A stretch of 50,575 nt of DNA from Dactylosporangium sp. (GCA_025965915.1 JAOPWA010000038.1:1-50575), one strand, 5' to 3'. Shown: positions 31,251-41,306, counted from the stretch's first letter. Notes: generated by a model from the letters alone, not told the origin. Numbers and translations are program-made.

Positions 31251-31344
31251 CAGCCTGTTAGCTACCCGTCCAGGCACGGCCTGGCCTACACCACGTTCGA
31301 CTACACCAACCTGGCGTTACCGTGGCGGGCATCTCAAGGCCGCG
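31251..31344 (+). pseudogene. 3' relic of a GH3 beta-glucosidase
   Basis: QPVSYPSRHGLAYTTFDYTNLALPWRAS matches the GH3 C-terminal motif YPFGHGLSYTTFxYxNL; no intact gene around it. Confidence 0.45.
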
Positions 31345-31557
31345 GATGACATCGCGGGACACGGCGTGATCACCTCGTCACCGAAACTCGATCTCGCGTC
31401 TCCGTTGCTCAGCTTGGTAACATGCCGCCGATCATGGTCCGTGTCCTCAATAGAGCGCAGGAACTGACTACGGAAGCGCCCAACGTCCGCTCGCTCGGGA
31501 CCGACGTCTCGTCGACATGAAGCCGCGCGTATGAGCCCGAACTTACGGAGGCCTTTC

Positions 31558-32304
31558 GTGACTGACAACCGGATGAACGATCGCGTCAAAGTGATACACA
31601 AAGGTATGGCGACTGTGGACACCACGGCTGCGGAGCGCCCACTGGTCGCGCCGGACTCCAGCTTGCCGAACCAGGCCCTGCAGGTGCTCTCCATGGCTCA
31701 GCGCACGGCCGAGGAGCATGTCCGCAGCGCCCACCAGCAGGCGGACAAGATTCGCGCGGATGCGGTGGCGTCCGCGGAGCAGATCGCCCACGACGCCGAC
31801 ATGCACGCTCAGCATGTCCGACGCGAGGCGGACAAGGTGCTCGCCGAGGCGCACGCGGCCGCCGAGCACGCGGCGCGGGAGACCCAGACGCGTGTGGAGG
31901 AGGCGCAGCGGAACGCTGACAGAATCGTGTCGGAGGCTCGGGCGCAGGCGGACGCGATAGCGGCCAACGCGGAGCAGAACGCTGAGGAACTGAAGCAGCA
32001 GGCACAGATGCGCTATGACGACGTCGTAGGAAGCCTGGGCGCCAAGCGCGAGGCACTGCAGCAGCAGATCGAGGCTTTGGAGCGGTTCGACCGCGAGTAC
32101 CGGGCGCGGCTGACGGCGTTCATGCAGGCTCAGTTGCGTGCTCTCTGGGTCGACCAGCCGCAGGTGACCGGGGAGCCCGACTACCCTGCCCCTGAGATGT
32201 CGGACGAGTCCGCGCTGCCGGAGCAGCGGAACTCTGAGGAGCCGAACGCGCCCATACCGACACAACGGCAGAGCCCGGAACCGGCTGGAGTCTCGGCTAC
32301 CTGA
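31558..32304 (+). CDS. DivIVA-like coiled-coil protein lacking the N-terminal DivIVA domain
   Basis: Long Ala/Glu/Arg coiled coil (ADKIRADAVASAEQIAHDADMHAQHVRREADKVLAEAHAAAEH...) ending in LQQQIEALERFDREYRARLTAFMQAQLRALW, as in actinobacterial DivIVA/Wag31 C-termini. GTG 31558 preceded by GGAGG. Confidence 0.65.
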   Translation: MTDNRMNDRVKVIHKGMATVDTTAAERPLVAPDSSLPNQALQVLSMAQRTAEEHVRSAHQQADKIRADAVASAEQIAHDADMHAQHVRREADKVLAEAHAAAEHAARETQTRVEEAQRNADRIVSEARAQADAIAANAEQNAEELKQQAQMRYDDVVGSLGAKREALQQQIEALERFDREYRARLTAFMQAQLRALWVDQPQVTGEPDYPAPEMSDESALPEQRNSEEPNAPIPTQRQSPEPAGVSAT

Positions 32305-32613
32305 GTCTCCGGACACGTTGGTGCGGTTCACACCGCGTTCGTCGAAGCGAGAACGCAACGGCCCCGTACCGCGCATGCGCGATGACAAATGCGCATGACG
32401 GTACAGAAGCGGTTGTCCAAATCCCCGCGGATCGCGCATCCCGGTCGAAGGTCGGTCCACGCCGGACTCACGCCGTCGGTAGCTACACGCGCAGGGGCGT
32501 GCAGTGCATCTCATCGGCGTCGTCAAATGCCCAGGAGCCCGGTAGCAATCGACGCTGATCAGGTGTAGACGTCAGTAACCGCATCGCAACACGCGTGCGT
32601 GGGAGGAGTTGAG

Positions 32614-35600
32614 ATGAGTTTCAGCCATGCCCTGCGTCTCGCAGTCAACACCCGGCGAGATATCCGCCTTGCCGGCATCGGTGTGCTGGCCACCAGCCTT
32701 GCCGTTCTCGGGGGCGCCTCACCAGCGGACGCCGCCACCTCGACACGTCAATTCACACCGGCGCCGCCTGGCTCGACGGCCATTCAGCTGCCGCTGGGCA
32801 TGAATAACGCGCAGACCACCGTGATGGTTGAGATGGCCGGCGATCCGGTCGCCGTCGCGGACGCCAACGCACCCGCGCCACTGACCAGCAGCCAGAAGGA
32901 AGCGCACAAGAACCAGCTGCGGTCGCAGCAGACACCTGTCGAGCAGCGCGTCCGCGACCTCGGTGGCGCCGTACTCGGCAACTACCAGTCCGCGTACAAC
33001 GGCGTCAAGGTCCGGGTCGCGGCGCGCCAAGCGCCTGCGCTGCTGAGCCTCCCGAACGTGGTAGCACTGCACCGGATCCAGACGATGAAGCCGGACAACA
33101 CCAGGGGTGTTCCGCTCATCGGCGCACCCGGCGCGTGGGACGGCCTCAACGGCTTCCACGGTGAGGGCGTCAAGGTTGCGGTGATCGATACCGGTATCGA
33201 CTACACCCACGCCGACTTCGGTGGCCCGGGCACCCCCGCGGCGTACCAGGCGGTGCACGCGAACGAGACCGCGGCGGCCGACCCCGCACTGTTCGGCCCC
33301 GGTGCGCCCAAGGTCAAGGGCGGCGTCGACCTGGTCGGCGACAGCTACAACGCCGACCCGACCAGCCCGAACTACCAGCCGGTACCGCATCCGGACCCGA
33401 ACCCGCTCGACTGCAACGGTCACGGCACGCACGTGGCCGGCACCGCGGTCGGATTCGGCGTACTCGGCAACGGCACGACGTACCACGGCCCGTACAGTGC
33501 CACGACGGTCAGTGGCAACTCGTGGCTGGTCGGACCCGGCGTAGCACCCAAGGCCGACCTGTACTCGATCCGCGTGTTCGGCTGCCAGGGCTCCACCGAC
33601 GTGACCGTCGACGCGATCGAGTGGGCGGTGGACCACGACATGGACGTGATCAACATGTCGCTGGGCTCGCCGTTCGGCACCGCGGACGACCCGAGTGCGG
33701 TGGCCGCCTCGAACGCCGCCCACGACGGTGTGATCGTCGTGGCGTCGGCCGGCAACTCCGGGCAGAACCCGTACATCACCGGCTCGCCGGCCTCCGGCAC
33801 CGGCGTGATCAGCGTGGCCGCTAACGACCCGACGGCGAGTTTCCCCGGCGCGCACGCGGCGCTGAGCACCGGCACCACCGTCGACACGATCGACGCGAAC
33901 GGGGCCGCTCTGCCCGCTGGCTCGCTGCCGGTGAAGGTGTTGAAGACCGGCAACGCCATCTCGCTCGGCTGCGACCCTCAGGAGTACGTCAACGCGGGCG
34001 TGTCCGGAAAGCTCGTGGTGGTCCGGCGCGGCACCTGCGCTCGGGTCGCCCGAGCCGTCTACGGCCAGAAGGCCGGCGCAGCAGCCGTACTGATGGTGAA
34101 CAGTTCGGCCACCCTGCCGCCGTTTGAAGGCCCGATCACGAACAACCCGGACACCGGCGAATCGTACGACGTCACCATCCCGTTCCTCGGCGCCAAGAGC
34201 AGCGACGCTGCCAAGCTGGTGGCAGCGGACGGCGGCACCGTGTCGCTGAGCGCGTTCGCCCTCGCTAACCCGGGCTTCCTCGCCCCGGCGGACTTCACCT
34301 CGGGCGGCCCCCGCGCGGGTGACAGCTGGCTCAAGCCGGACGTGACCGCGCCCGGCGTGAGCATCTCCTCGGCCGGCATCGGCACCGGCAACAGCTTCGA
34401 GGTGCTCTCGGGCACCTCGATGGCGGCCCCGCACACCGCGGGCATGGCCGCGCTGGTGCGCCAGGCCCACCCGACCTGGGAGAAAGTGCAGTACTGGAAG
34501 GCCGCGATCGTGAACACCGCCGATCCGGGCAAGGTCGCCGGGTACAGCACGCGGGTCGCTGGCGCGGGACTGATCCAGGCGGTCGGCGCGACCCAGACCG
34601 AGGTGGTAGCACAGGGCGACCAGGGCACGGCGACGCTGAACTACGGCTACGCGGAGTTGAGCAAGAACTTCAGCCAGACCAAGACCATCAAACTGAACAA
34701 CTTCAGCAACAGCCCGGTCACGTTCGCGGTGGCCACCGCGAGGGATGCGGGCAGTCCGCACACCGTCGGGTTGAACAAGTCCCAGGTGACGGTGCCGGCT
34801 CGCGGTGACGCCGAGGTGAACGTCGCCTTGGGCGTCCCGGCGGCCACCGCTGGCAACTCGAGCAAGTTCAACGACGTTGCCGGCCTGGTGACGTTCACCC
34901 CGAAGAGTGGCGACAACCGCGGTGTCGCGCTGAAGGTGCCGTACTACCTGGTGCCGCAGACGATTTCCAACATCAGTACGAATATTGACACGAAGCAGTT
35001 GGCGCGTACCGGTGCCGCGACCGCGACCGTGACCAACAAGAACGGCGCGACGACCGGTACGGCCGACTGGTACGCGTGGGGGCTGTCCGACGGCCAGGAC
35101 AAGGGCCTCGGCTCCAACGACGTACGCGCGGTCGGTGCGCAGGCCTTCCCCGATGGGGTGGCGTTCGCGATCAGTACCCAGAACCGGTGGTCGAACGCGG
35201 CGGTGAACGAGTTCGATGTGTTCGTCGACGTGAACGGGGACGGGACCGACGACTACGACGTGGTCGGCGTCGACTTCGGCGCGGTCACGGCCGGCTCGGA
35301 TGACGGGCGGATGGCCACGGTCGTGTTCGACCTGCGCACGGGCAAGGGCTCGATCCAATTCCTCGCCGACGCGCCGTTCGATAGCAGCACGATCGTGCTG
35401 CCGGCCTCGGTGAGCCAACTCTGCGCCGCCGGCTCGCCGTGCCTGTCCGCGAACAACCCCCGGCTGCGCTATCACGTCGAGGCGTTCGGCCGGACGGACA
35501 GCACAGTCGACGTCGTTGACGGCACGGCCGCCTTCAACGCGTTCACACCGGCGCTCAGCACGGGCATGTTCGACACCGTCGCGCCGAACACGTCGGCGAC

Positions 35601-35721
35601 CGAGAACGTCACGCTCAACGCCACGGAGTTCGCCCAGACGCCGGCGCTCGGCCTAATGATTGTCAGCCACGACAACCGCAGTACCGACGAGGCGCAACTC
35701 ATCTCGGTACGGCTGAACTAG
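32614..35721 (+). CDS. Secreted subtilisin-like S8 serine protease with PA-domain insertion
   Basis: Signal peptide; VAVIDTGIDYTHADF (Asp), CNGHGTHVAGT (His), LSGTSMAAPHTAGMAALV (Ser); inserted KLVVVRRGTCARVARAVYGQKAGAAAVLMVN (PA). Confidence 0.94.
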   Translation: MSFSHALRLAVNTRRDIRLAGIGVLATSLAVLGGASPADAATSTRQFTPAPPGSTAIQLPLGMNNAQTTVMVEMAGDPVAVADANAPAPLTSSQKEAHKNQLRSQQTPVEQRVRDLGGAVLGNYQSAYNGVKVRVAARQAPALLSLPNVVALHRIQTMKPDNTRGVPLIGAPGAWDGLNGFHGEGVKVAVIDTGIDYTHADFGGPGTPAAYQAVHANETAAADPALFGPGAPKVKGGVDLVGDSYNADPTSPNYQPVPHPDPNPLDCNGHGTHVAGTAVGFGVLGNGTTYHGPYSATTVSGNSWLVGPGVAPKADLYSIRVFGCQGSTDVTVDAIEWAVDHDMDVINMSLGSPFGTADDPSAVAASNAAHDGVIVVASAGNSGQNPYITGSPASGTGVISVAANDPTASFPGAHAALSTGTTVDTIDANGAALPAGSLPVKVLKTGNAISLGCDPQEYVNAGVSGKLVVVRRGTCARVARAVYGQKAGAAAVLMVNSSATLPPFEGPITNNPDTGESYDVTIPFLGAKSSDAAKLVAADGGTVSLSAFALANPGFLAPADFTSGGPRAGDSWLKPDVTAPGVSISSAGIGTGNSFEVLSGTSMAAPHTAGMAALVRQAHPTWEKVQYWKAAIVNTADPGKVAGYSTRVAGAGLIQAVGATQTEVVAQGDQGTATLNYGYAELSKNFSQTKTIKLNNFSNSPVTFAVATARDAGSPHTVGLNKSQVTVPARGDAEVNVALGVPAATAGNSSKFNDVAGLVTFTPKSGDNRGVALKVPYYLVPQTISNISTNIDTKQLARTGAATATVTNKNGATTGTADWYAWGLSDGQDKGLGSNDVRAVGAQAFPDGVAFAISTQNRWSNAAVNEFDVFVDVNGDGTDDYDVVGVDFGAVTAGSDDGRMATVVFDLRTGKGSIQFLADAPFDSSTIVLPASVSQLCAAGSPCLSANNPRLRYHVEAFGRTDSTVDVVDGTAAFNAFTPALSTGMFDTVAPNTSATENVTLNATEFAQTPALGLMIVSHDNRSTDEAQLISVRLN

Positions 35722-35733
35722 CAACCCACAACC

Positions 35734-35765
35734 GGCGGCCGCCCCGCGAAGTCGGGGCGGCCGCC
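35734..35765 (+). terminator. Rho-independent-like stem-loop after the S8 protease gene
   Basis: GGCGGCCGCCCCG (35734-35746) pairs perfectly with CGGGGCGGCCGCC (35753-35765), 6-nt loop. Confidence 0.7.
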
Positions 35766-35902
35766 GCTGCCGTTACCAACGCGACGCCGCAAACTCGACG
35801 TCAAGCACGATCCGAGACCCTGACTGATGTGCCAAGGAGTGCGGCACGTGCGGCATCGCGCACGACGTGTGGTCCCCACATGGTCACTGGCGAAACGAGT
35901 TG

Positions 35903-36757
35903 CTACTCGGCAGGCTCCGCGATCAGTGCGGTAGCGATACGGCGGAAGCCGAGCCGGGAATATATCCGGGCGACGTCATCGTCGCTTGCCGACAAGAAGA
36001 CCGTTTCCACGCCTTGCGATCGGGCGTCGGCCACAAGCGCCGCGGTGACCGCGAGCGCAAGCCCACGACGACGCGCGGTGGGCAGCGTCCCCACGCCGAC
36101 GATCTCGCTGACCGCTCCGACTGGCTGGTGCTGTCCCGCGCACAGCGCAGTTCCGTCTTCTACCGCTGCGGCAACCGCAGTCAGGCCTGCCCGGATTCGT
36201 GCGACCACGCGTTCCACCGACCCGTTGCCAGCGCGGGCCCGAACCGACTCCGCCAATTCCGCCGCGCCCGCCATGCCAATACGGGTTCCCGGCTCCGCGA
36301 AGGCAAGGTGGGGGACGGCCAGCGCGCTCGGCAGCACCGGATCGTCCGGGCCCACAATCCGCACCGGCACGCCGCCGAAGCCATCCGCAATGGGCGTAGG
36401 TGCGTCCGGGTCGAGCACCATCAAGGGGTGTTCGTGAACCACGAGCCCCGACTCCTCGACCGCGTCCCGTAGTGCAGGCGTGGTCTCGGCGATCCACTCG
36501 AAACTTTCCGGGATCCCGAGTTCACGCTGCCGGACGCGCACTCGGGTCACGTCGGCCGCACTCACCGTGCCGGACCACTGACGAGCCGGACGAGCGTAGA
36601 ACGGCCAGCCTTCGCCTTCCCGGACGAACAGAGTCAGCGCCGCGAAGTCTTCAACCCGGGCACCATGGCGGGGCACCGCGTCGTAATACCGCTCAAGCAG
36701 GTCCAGCAGTACCCGCTCACGGCGATCATCAAGATCCACAAAGGTCATGCCAAGCAT
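35903..36757 (-). CDS. GNAT-family N-acetyltransferase
   Basis: AVSEIVGVGTLPTARRRGLALAVTAALVADARSQGVETVFLSASDDDVARIYSRLGFRRI. Confidence 0.85.
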   Translation of the reverse strand: MLGMTFVDLDDRRERVLLDLLERYYDAVPRHGARVEDFAALTLFVREGEGWPFYARPARQWSGTVSAADVTRVRVRQRELGIPESFEWIAETTPALRDAVEESGLVVHEHPLMVLDPDAPTPIADGFGGVPVRIVGPDDPVLPSALAVPHLAFAEPGTRIGMAGAAELAESVRARAGNGSVERVVARIRAGLTAVAAAVEDGTALCAGQHQPVGAVSEIVGVGTLPTARRRGLALAVTAALVADARSQGVETVFLSASDDDVARIYSRLGFRRIATALIAEPAE

Positions 36758-36839
36758 CCAAGCACCAGGCCGCCAACCGCAGCCACCTCATTACGACCGG
36801 CCCACAACCGGCTGATGATTTCGACCCGCCCGCCGGCGG

Positions 36840-37154
36840 GACGTCGGCAGCCGGTGGCGCCGCCTGGAGCCTGACCAGCAGGCGCTGCTCGTGCTGGCCC
36901 ACCTGCGCAACGGCGACACCCGCGACCGGCTGGCCGGGGGATTCGACATCAGCGCGACCACGGTGTGGCGCTACATCCGCGAGGCGGTCGACCTGCTCAC
37001 CGCGCCGCGCCCACCCCTACCAGGCGACGCGGCGCATCGGCTGCGCCAGGTCGCCCGTCCACTGGACGCCTTGCTATGGGTGCTGGCCTCGAACGGGGAC
37101 GGCCCGGGTTCGCTCGGCAGCGACGGCGACCGCATCCTGCGCCTGACCCCCTGA
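36840..37154 (+). pseudogene. Truncated IS5-type transposase (N-terminal HTH_Tnp_4 region only)
   Basis: RDVGSRWRRLEPDQQALLVLAHLRNGDTRDRLAGGFDISATTVWRYIREAVDLLTA..., then divergence and stop; no DDE domain. Confidence 0.7.
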
Positions 37155-37160
37155 CCCGGC

Positions 37161-37691
37161 TCAGACCTGGTACGTCGGCGTGATGATGCCCCGGGCCAGC
37201 GTGTGAAACGCGAGATTGAAGCTCGCGTAGGCGGCCGATGAGTCGGGGGTCAGCTCCAGCGCGTCGACGTCCACCGCATGCACCACGAAGAAGTACCGGT
37301 GCGGGCGGTCGCCCTCGGGCGGGTACGGGCCGCCGTAGCCGGTCTCGCTGTAGTCGTTGCCCAGCGAAAACGCGTCGCCGGGCGGTTCCTGCCCACCGGC
37401 GCCCTGGTCCAGTTCAGTGACCGAGGTCGGCAGGTTGACCAGCACCCAATGCCAGAAGCCGGACGGCGTGGGCGCATCGGGATCGAAGCAGGTCACCGTG
37501 AAGCTGCGGGTCGCCGCCGGGAAGCCGGACCAGGACAAATGCGGCGAGACATTGCGGCCCCCCAGGCCTGGGTGCGCGAACATTTGGTCCATCGGCTTGC
37601 CGGCGGTCACGTCCGAACTGGTCACGGCGAACGAGCCAACGGCAGGCAGGAGCTGGTACGGGTCCGGTGCGACGGGTCGATCCAGGCTCAT
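37161..37691 (-). CDS. YbhB/YbcL family PEBP (Raf-kinase-inhibitor-like) protein
   Basis: HPGLGGRNVSPHLSWSGFPAATRSFTVTCFDPDAPTPSGFWHWVLVNLP, GYGGPYPPEGDRPHRYFFVVHAVD. Confidence 0.93.
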   Translation of the reverse strand: MSLDRPVAPDPYQLLPAVGSFAVTSSDVTAGKPMDQMFAHPGLGGRNVSPHLSWSGFPAATRSFTVTCFDPDAPTPSGFWHWVLVNLPTSVTELDQGAGGQEPPGDAFSLGNDYSETGYGGPYPPEGDRPHRYFFVVHAVDVDALELTPDSSAAYASFNLAFHTLARGIITPTYQV

Positions 37692-37812
37692 GAGGTTCTC
37701 CCAAAGGTCGATCGCGGTACCACGGTTACTTCATCAGATCTTGCCCAACGTACCGGCTGGACTAACGCGGAAGCAGGGTTGAACGTAGCGAGGCGCTCCA
37801 TGGCCGATCGCC

Positions 37813-37920
37813 GCGCACGCCCGAACCTGGCGCAACATCGCCGCTTCCCTACACAACAACGCCGCCGAGTTCGAGCGGGCCGTTCGCTGGGACGTCACCG
37901 ACTGGGGCGGTGCGGCCGGC
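37813..37920 (+). pseudogene. WXG100-like (type VII secretion-associated) gene fragment
   Basis: Frame reads HARTWRNIAASLHNNAAEFERAVRWDVTDWGGAAG, resembling the WxG hairpin; no start or downstream continuation. Confidence 0.35.
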
Positions 37921-38068
37921 CCTGAACCGCCCCATTGTGCCCTAGGGGTGATCGGAACGCCGGGGTTGAGTACCTGTATGGTCTCCGACGCTGATGAAAT
38001 CGACAGGCTCGGATGGGTTGCCGCTGCACGAGGCCCTTGATGTGCACTGCCGACGTCAGGAGGAGAGC

Positions 38069-38977
38069 GTGGGAGCACAGCACCGACGAGCGGGATACAA
38101 GTCAGCCAATGTGGCGTGGTGGACGCGGCGCCCGTCCTTCGGGTCACCGACCTACAACCCGGCTCAGACCCCTGGGCCGGCCCGGGGCTACGGTGCCGGG
38201 CAGGCGTCCGGCACCGCGTTGCCGGACGAGGCGACCCAAATCTTCCGGGCGACCCGGGCGCACGGCGCACCGGCGCCGGCATCCGGCGAGCCACGGATCC
38301 ACGGAGCCCAGGTGTACGGGGGACCAGCCGGCCACGTCCCGCTCGCGCAGAAACGGTGGCTGCTCCCCGCCTCGATCGGCGTTCTCGTAGCCGGCCTGCT
38401 GACCGGCGGCGTGATGGCGGCGTTCGCCCTGCCGTCCGGCGACGCCAAGACCACCCCGAACGCCACCCGACCGTTGCCTGGCGACATCACCGACCCGTCG
38501 CAGCCGCCCGCCCAGCCGCCAGCGGCCGATCCGACCCCGACACCAACCGCCGCTCCCACCAGACCGGCGAGGCAGGTCGTGCCGCCGGCCGGTACGCTGC
38601 GCACGGCCTCGTCGCAGTGCCTGACGGTCGACGGTAACAACGACCGCGCCCGGACCCACGCGGCCACGTGCGACGGCTCGACACCGCAGCGCTGGCTGCT
38701 GAGCCCGCTGCGCGCCGGCACCTACATGATCGTCGATGCCGCCAGCGGCAAGTGCCTGGACGTGAACGAAGCCAGCAAGGACGACGGCGCCCAGATCCAG
38801 CTCTACACCTGCAACGGCACCAACGCGCAGCAGTGGACGGTGGCCTGGCAAGGCAACGCGTTCGCGCTCGTCAGCGTCAACAGCGGAAAATGCGCCGCGA
38901 TCGAGGGTGACGGTGGGACCAAGCAACGCGGCTGCCGCGACGACGCCAGCCAGCGTTGGACGGTCCAGGCCGGCTGA
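38069..38977 (+). CDS. Membrane-anchored ricin-B (beta-trefoil) lectin-domain protein
   Basis: TM segment LLPASIGVLVAGLLTGGVMAAFAL, Pro/Thr-rich linker, then ricin repeats (SGKCLDVNEASKDDGAQIQLYTCNGTNAQQWTV...). ORF opens at 37994; GTG 38069 has a strong RBS. Confidence 0.82.
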   Translation: MGAQHRRAGYKSANVAWWTRRPSFGSPTYNPAQTPGPARGYGAGQASGTALPDEATQIFRATRAHGAPAPASGEPRIHGAQVYGGPAGHVPLAQKRWLLPASIGVLVAGLLTGGVMAAFALPSGDAKTTPNATRPLPGDITDPSQPPAQPPAADPTPTPTAAPTRPARQVVPPAGTLRTASSQCLTVDGNNDRARTHAATCDGSTPQRWLLSPLRAGTYMIVDAASGKCLDVNEASKDDGAQIQLYTCNGTNAQQWTVAWQGNAFALVSVNSGKCAAIEGDGGTKQRGCRDDASQRWTVQAG

Positions 38978-39359
38978 ACACGGTGCGTGGCCGACCGACC
39001 ATGCACCGGGGCACCCCCGGCTGACGTGTCGGCTGTGACGGTGCCGCCCCGTCATTACGCATCACACCTCCCACTGCGAAGTCGAAGACCACCGGCGCGC
39101 GCGGCAGCAGGCGCGCCGAAGAACCCGTTGGTGGTAGTCAGACTGGCCGCCCGCCACCACCGCTCGTAGGCAAACACGTCGGCCGCGTGACTCACACGCC
39201 GCGGTGCACCAACGCACATCCGGGTACGGACCGCTCGCGCACGAGCCTCTTTCCCCATGCTTACCTCGCTGACAGCCCCAACCTAGGGGCATCGGAGCCA
39301 AGCCGGTACCTACGCATCCTCGGCGTACCGCCCACCCAGACGGACCCTGGGCCACTCAG

Positions 39360-40847
39360 CTAGCCCGCAATCCGCTCACCGACCTCGGCGACCGAACCGA
39401 GCAATTCACAGTCCTCATCCATGGCCGAGCCGGCCAGTTCACCGTCGCCTTCGGCATCGTCCTGACCGACGCCGACATCACCGTTACAACCGGCGATACT
39501 TCCCGGCGGATCGCAGTTGTCCGGAACGTTGGCGGTGACGAAGCTCCTGACCAGGATCACCGATGCCACGCCAAGCTTGGCGATGCCACCCCCTTGGGCG
39601 TTGGGTCCGATGGCCCTGTTCCGCGTGACCGTGCTGTCGGTCAGCCGCGCCTCACCTCCGACGACGAAGATGCCCGCGCCGTCGGCGGAGAAATCGGCAG
39701 AGGTGTTGCTGACGGTGTTGTCGAACACCCGGCTCCGGTTCAATTCGAATTCGCCTCCGGTGTAGATGCCGCCGCCGGCCACACCCGGACTGGTGGCCGT
39801 GTTGCCGTACACCTGGCTGTCATTGAGCGTGAGGCGAGGGCCGACGTGGTACAGCGCCGCTCCCGCGGTGCCCGCAGAGCTTGTCGCGTTGTTGTACACC
39901 TTGCTGTCGTTGAGGGTTACGACCCCCGCGGAGGAGATGGCACTGCCCCCGGCGAAGCTTGGGGAAATGGCCGAGTTGCCGTACACCTGACTGGCATTCA
40001 GGGTGAGGGTTGCGCCGAACTCGTTGTCCACGCCGCTGGCAATAGCCGAATCGCCCGAGGAGCTTGTCTTGTTGTCGTGCACTCGGCTGGTTTGGAGCAC
40101 CGCCGTGCCCGCATTCTCGAGACCGCCGCCCTCGGCTACCCCATCTGTCGAGCTCACCAGGTTCTGGTCGAGCTCGCTATTGACGAGGGTCACCGTACCG
40201 GTGTTGTAGATACCACCACCAGCGGTGTCGCCGCCGGACGTCGCCGTATTCCCAGTGATTGCACTCGTGTCGAGCGTCAACATGCCGCCGTTGTAGATGC
40301 CGCCGCCGTTCGGTGCGTCGCCGCCAGTGATGGTCAGCAGGTTGAGGGCGAGACGACCGTCTGCGCCCACCTGCCAGATACGAAACGCCGGTGTGCCAGC
40401 AACGCTGCCTCGAGCGATCGTCGACCCGTTGCCGTTGATGGTGATCGGGCTCTGCACCACCGGAAGCCCATTGACGTCGTTGTCGACGTCGGTGAGCGTG
40501 TACCGGCACGCGGGTGCGAGGTCAATGGTGCTCGGTGTCGTCGGAGTCATGTTCGCGGCGGTGATCGCGGCCTTGAGTGCGGCCACATCCCCGCATGGGA
40601 TGGTGAACGCCGCGGCGGTCGAGGCCGGCTCGTCCTCCGCCGGTCCTGCTGGCGGAGACTCCGACGAGCTCGTCGGGGCCACCGCGGTGGTCGACGCCGG
40701 TGCGGCCTCCGCCGGTCCTGCCCCGCCAACCATTGAGGCAGTCCAACCCACGACGGCCGCCATGACCAGCCATCGAGGGGAACATCTGTACTCTCGCGGG
40801 GAGAACCTCGCGCTCATCTTGACCATCCATGTTGGCCGCAGTTGCAT
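39360..40847 (-). CDS. Secreted right-handed parallel beta-helix repeat protein
   Basis: Repeats of the type GGGIYNxGxxTLxxSxVxxNxATS; N-terminal signal region. Confidence 0.82.
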   Translation of the reverse strand: MQLRPTWMVKMSARFSPREYRCSPRWLVMAAVVGWTASMVGGAGPAEAAPASTTAVAPTSSSESPPAGPAEDEPASTAAAFTIPCGDVAALKAAITAANMTPTTPSTIDLAPACRYTLTDVDNDVNGLPVVQSPITINGNGSTIARGSVAGTPAFRIWQVGADGRLALNLLTITGGDAPNGGGIYNGGMLTLDTSAITGNTATSGGDTAGGGIYNTGTVTLVNSELDQNLVSSTDGVAEGGGLENAGTAVLQTSRVHDNKTSSSGDSAIASGVDNEFGATLTLNASQVYGNSAISPSFAGGSAISSAGVVTLNDSKVYNNATSSAGTAGAALYHVGPRLTLNDSQVYGNTATSPGVAGGGIYTGGEFELNRSRVFDNTVSNTSADFSADGAGIFVVGGEARLTDSTVTRNRAIGPNAQGGGIAKLGVASVILVRSFVTANVPDNCDPPGSIAGCNGDVGVGQDDAEGDGELAGSAMDEDCELLGSVAEVGERIAG

Positions 40848-41162
40848 CGAGTACCAGAGAGCTATAGATTCCTAGGAAAGATGGCATGCCTGCCCGGAGC
40901 AGGCTGATCTCATCGGCTGGCGCGGTCATATCGAGCACTGCGGCATGCGCTGACCCCGGCATCCACTGCTGGGTCACATCGCCGGAGCCCCCGGACGAAC
41001 ACCAGGTGCTGCCCGAGCAGAATACTTCCGGCCTTGCCATCCTGCACCTGGGCGGTGTTGGACCGTGCTCGCCGAAACTCGCCACCGCCGCCGAGAAAAC
41101 AGCCGCCGGCCGGTGCGCTCTTGCGGCGAAACTGATGGGCTCCGTTGGTCCCACCGGGGACG

Positions 41163-41277
41163 TTCCACACCGGCACGGTCGAGTACGCCGAAGCGGCGCG
41201 CCCAGGCCAGCAGTCTGCGGTAGCCGGCCGTGGTGGTCGGGAACGCGGCGCTGGCTGGTGGGATGGCCAGGCCGGCG
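41163..41277 (-). pseudogene. IS110-family transposase fragment
   Basis: Minus frame reads AGLAIPPASAAFPTTTAGYRRLLAWARRFGVLDRAGVE, the IS110 N-terminal signature, then loses similarity. Confidence 0.55.
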
Positions 41278-41306
41278 TGGAGTCAGGCACATGGCCACAT
41301 CGGCAG

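Noticed and set aside
32719-35475. 918-aa minus-strand ORF
   Set aside because: Exactly antisense to the S8 protease, which has signal peptide and full catalytic triad; shadow composition.
37278-37925. 215-aa plus-strand ORF
   Set aside because: Mostly antisense to the PEBP gene; the WXG100-like peptide lies in a different frame.
39594-40736. 380-aa plus-strand ORF
   Set aside because: Antisense to the beta-helix protein; apparent repeats mirror the repeats on the coding strand.
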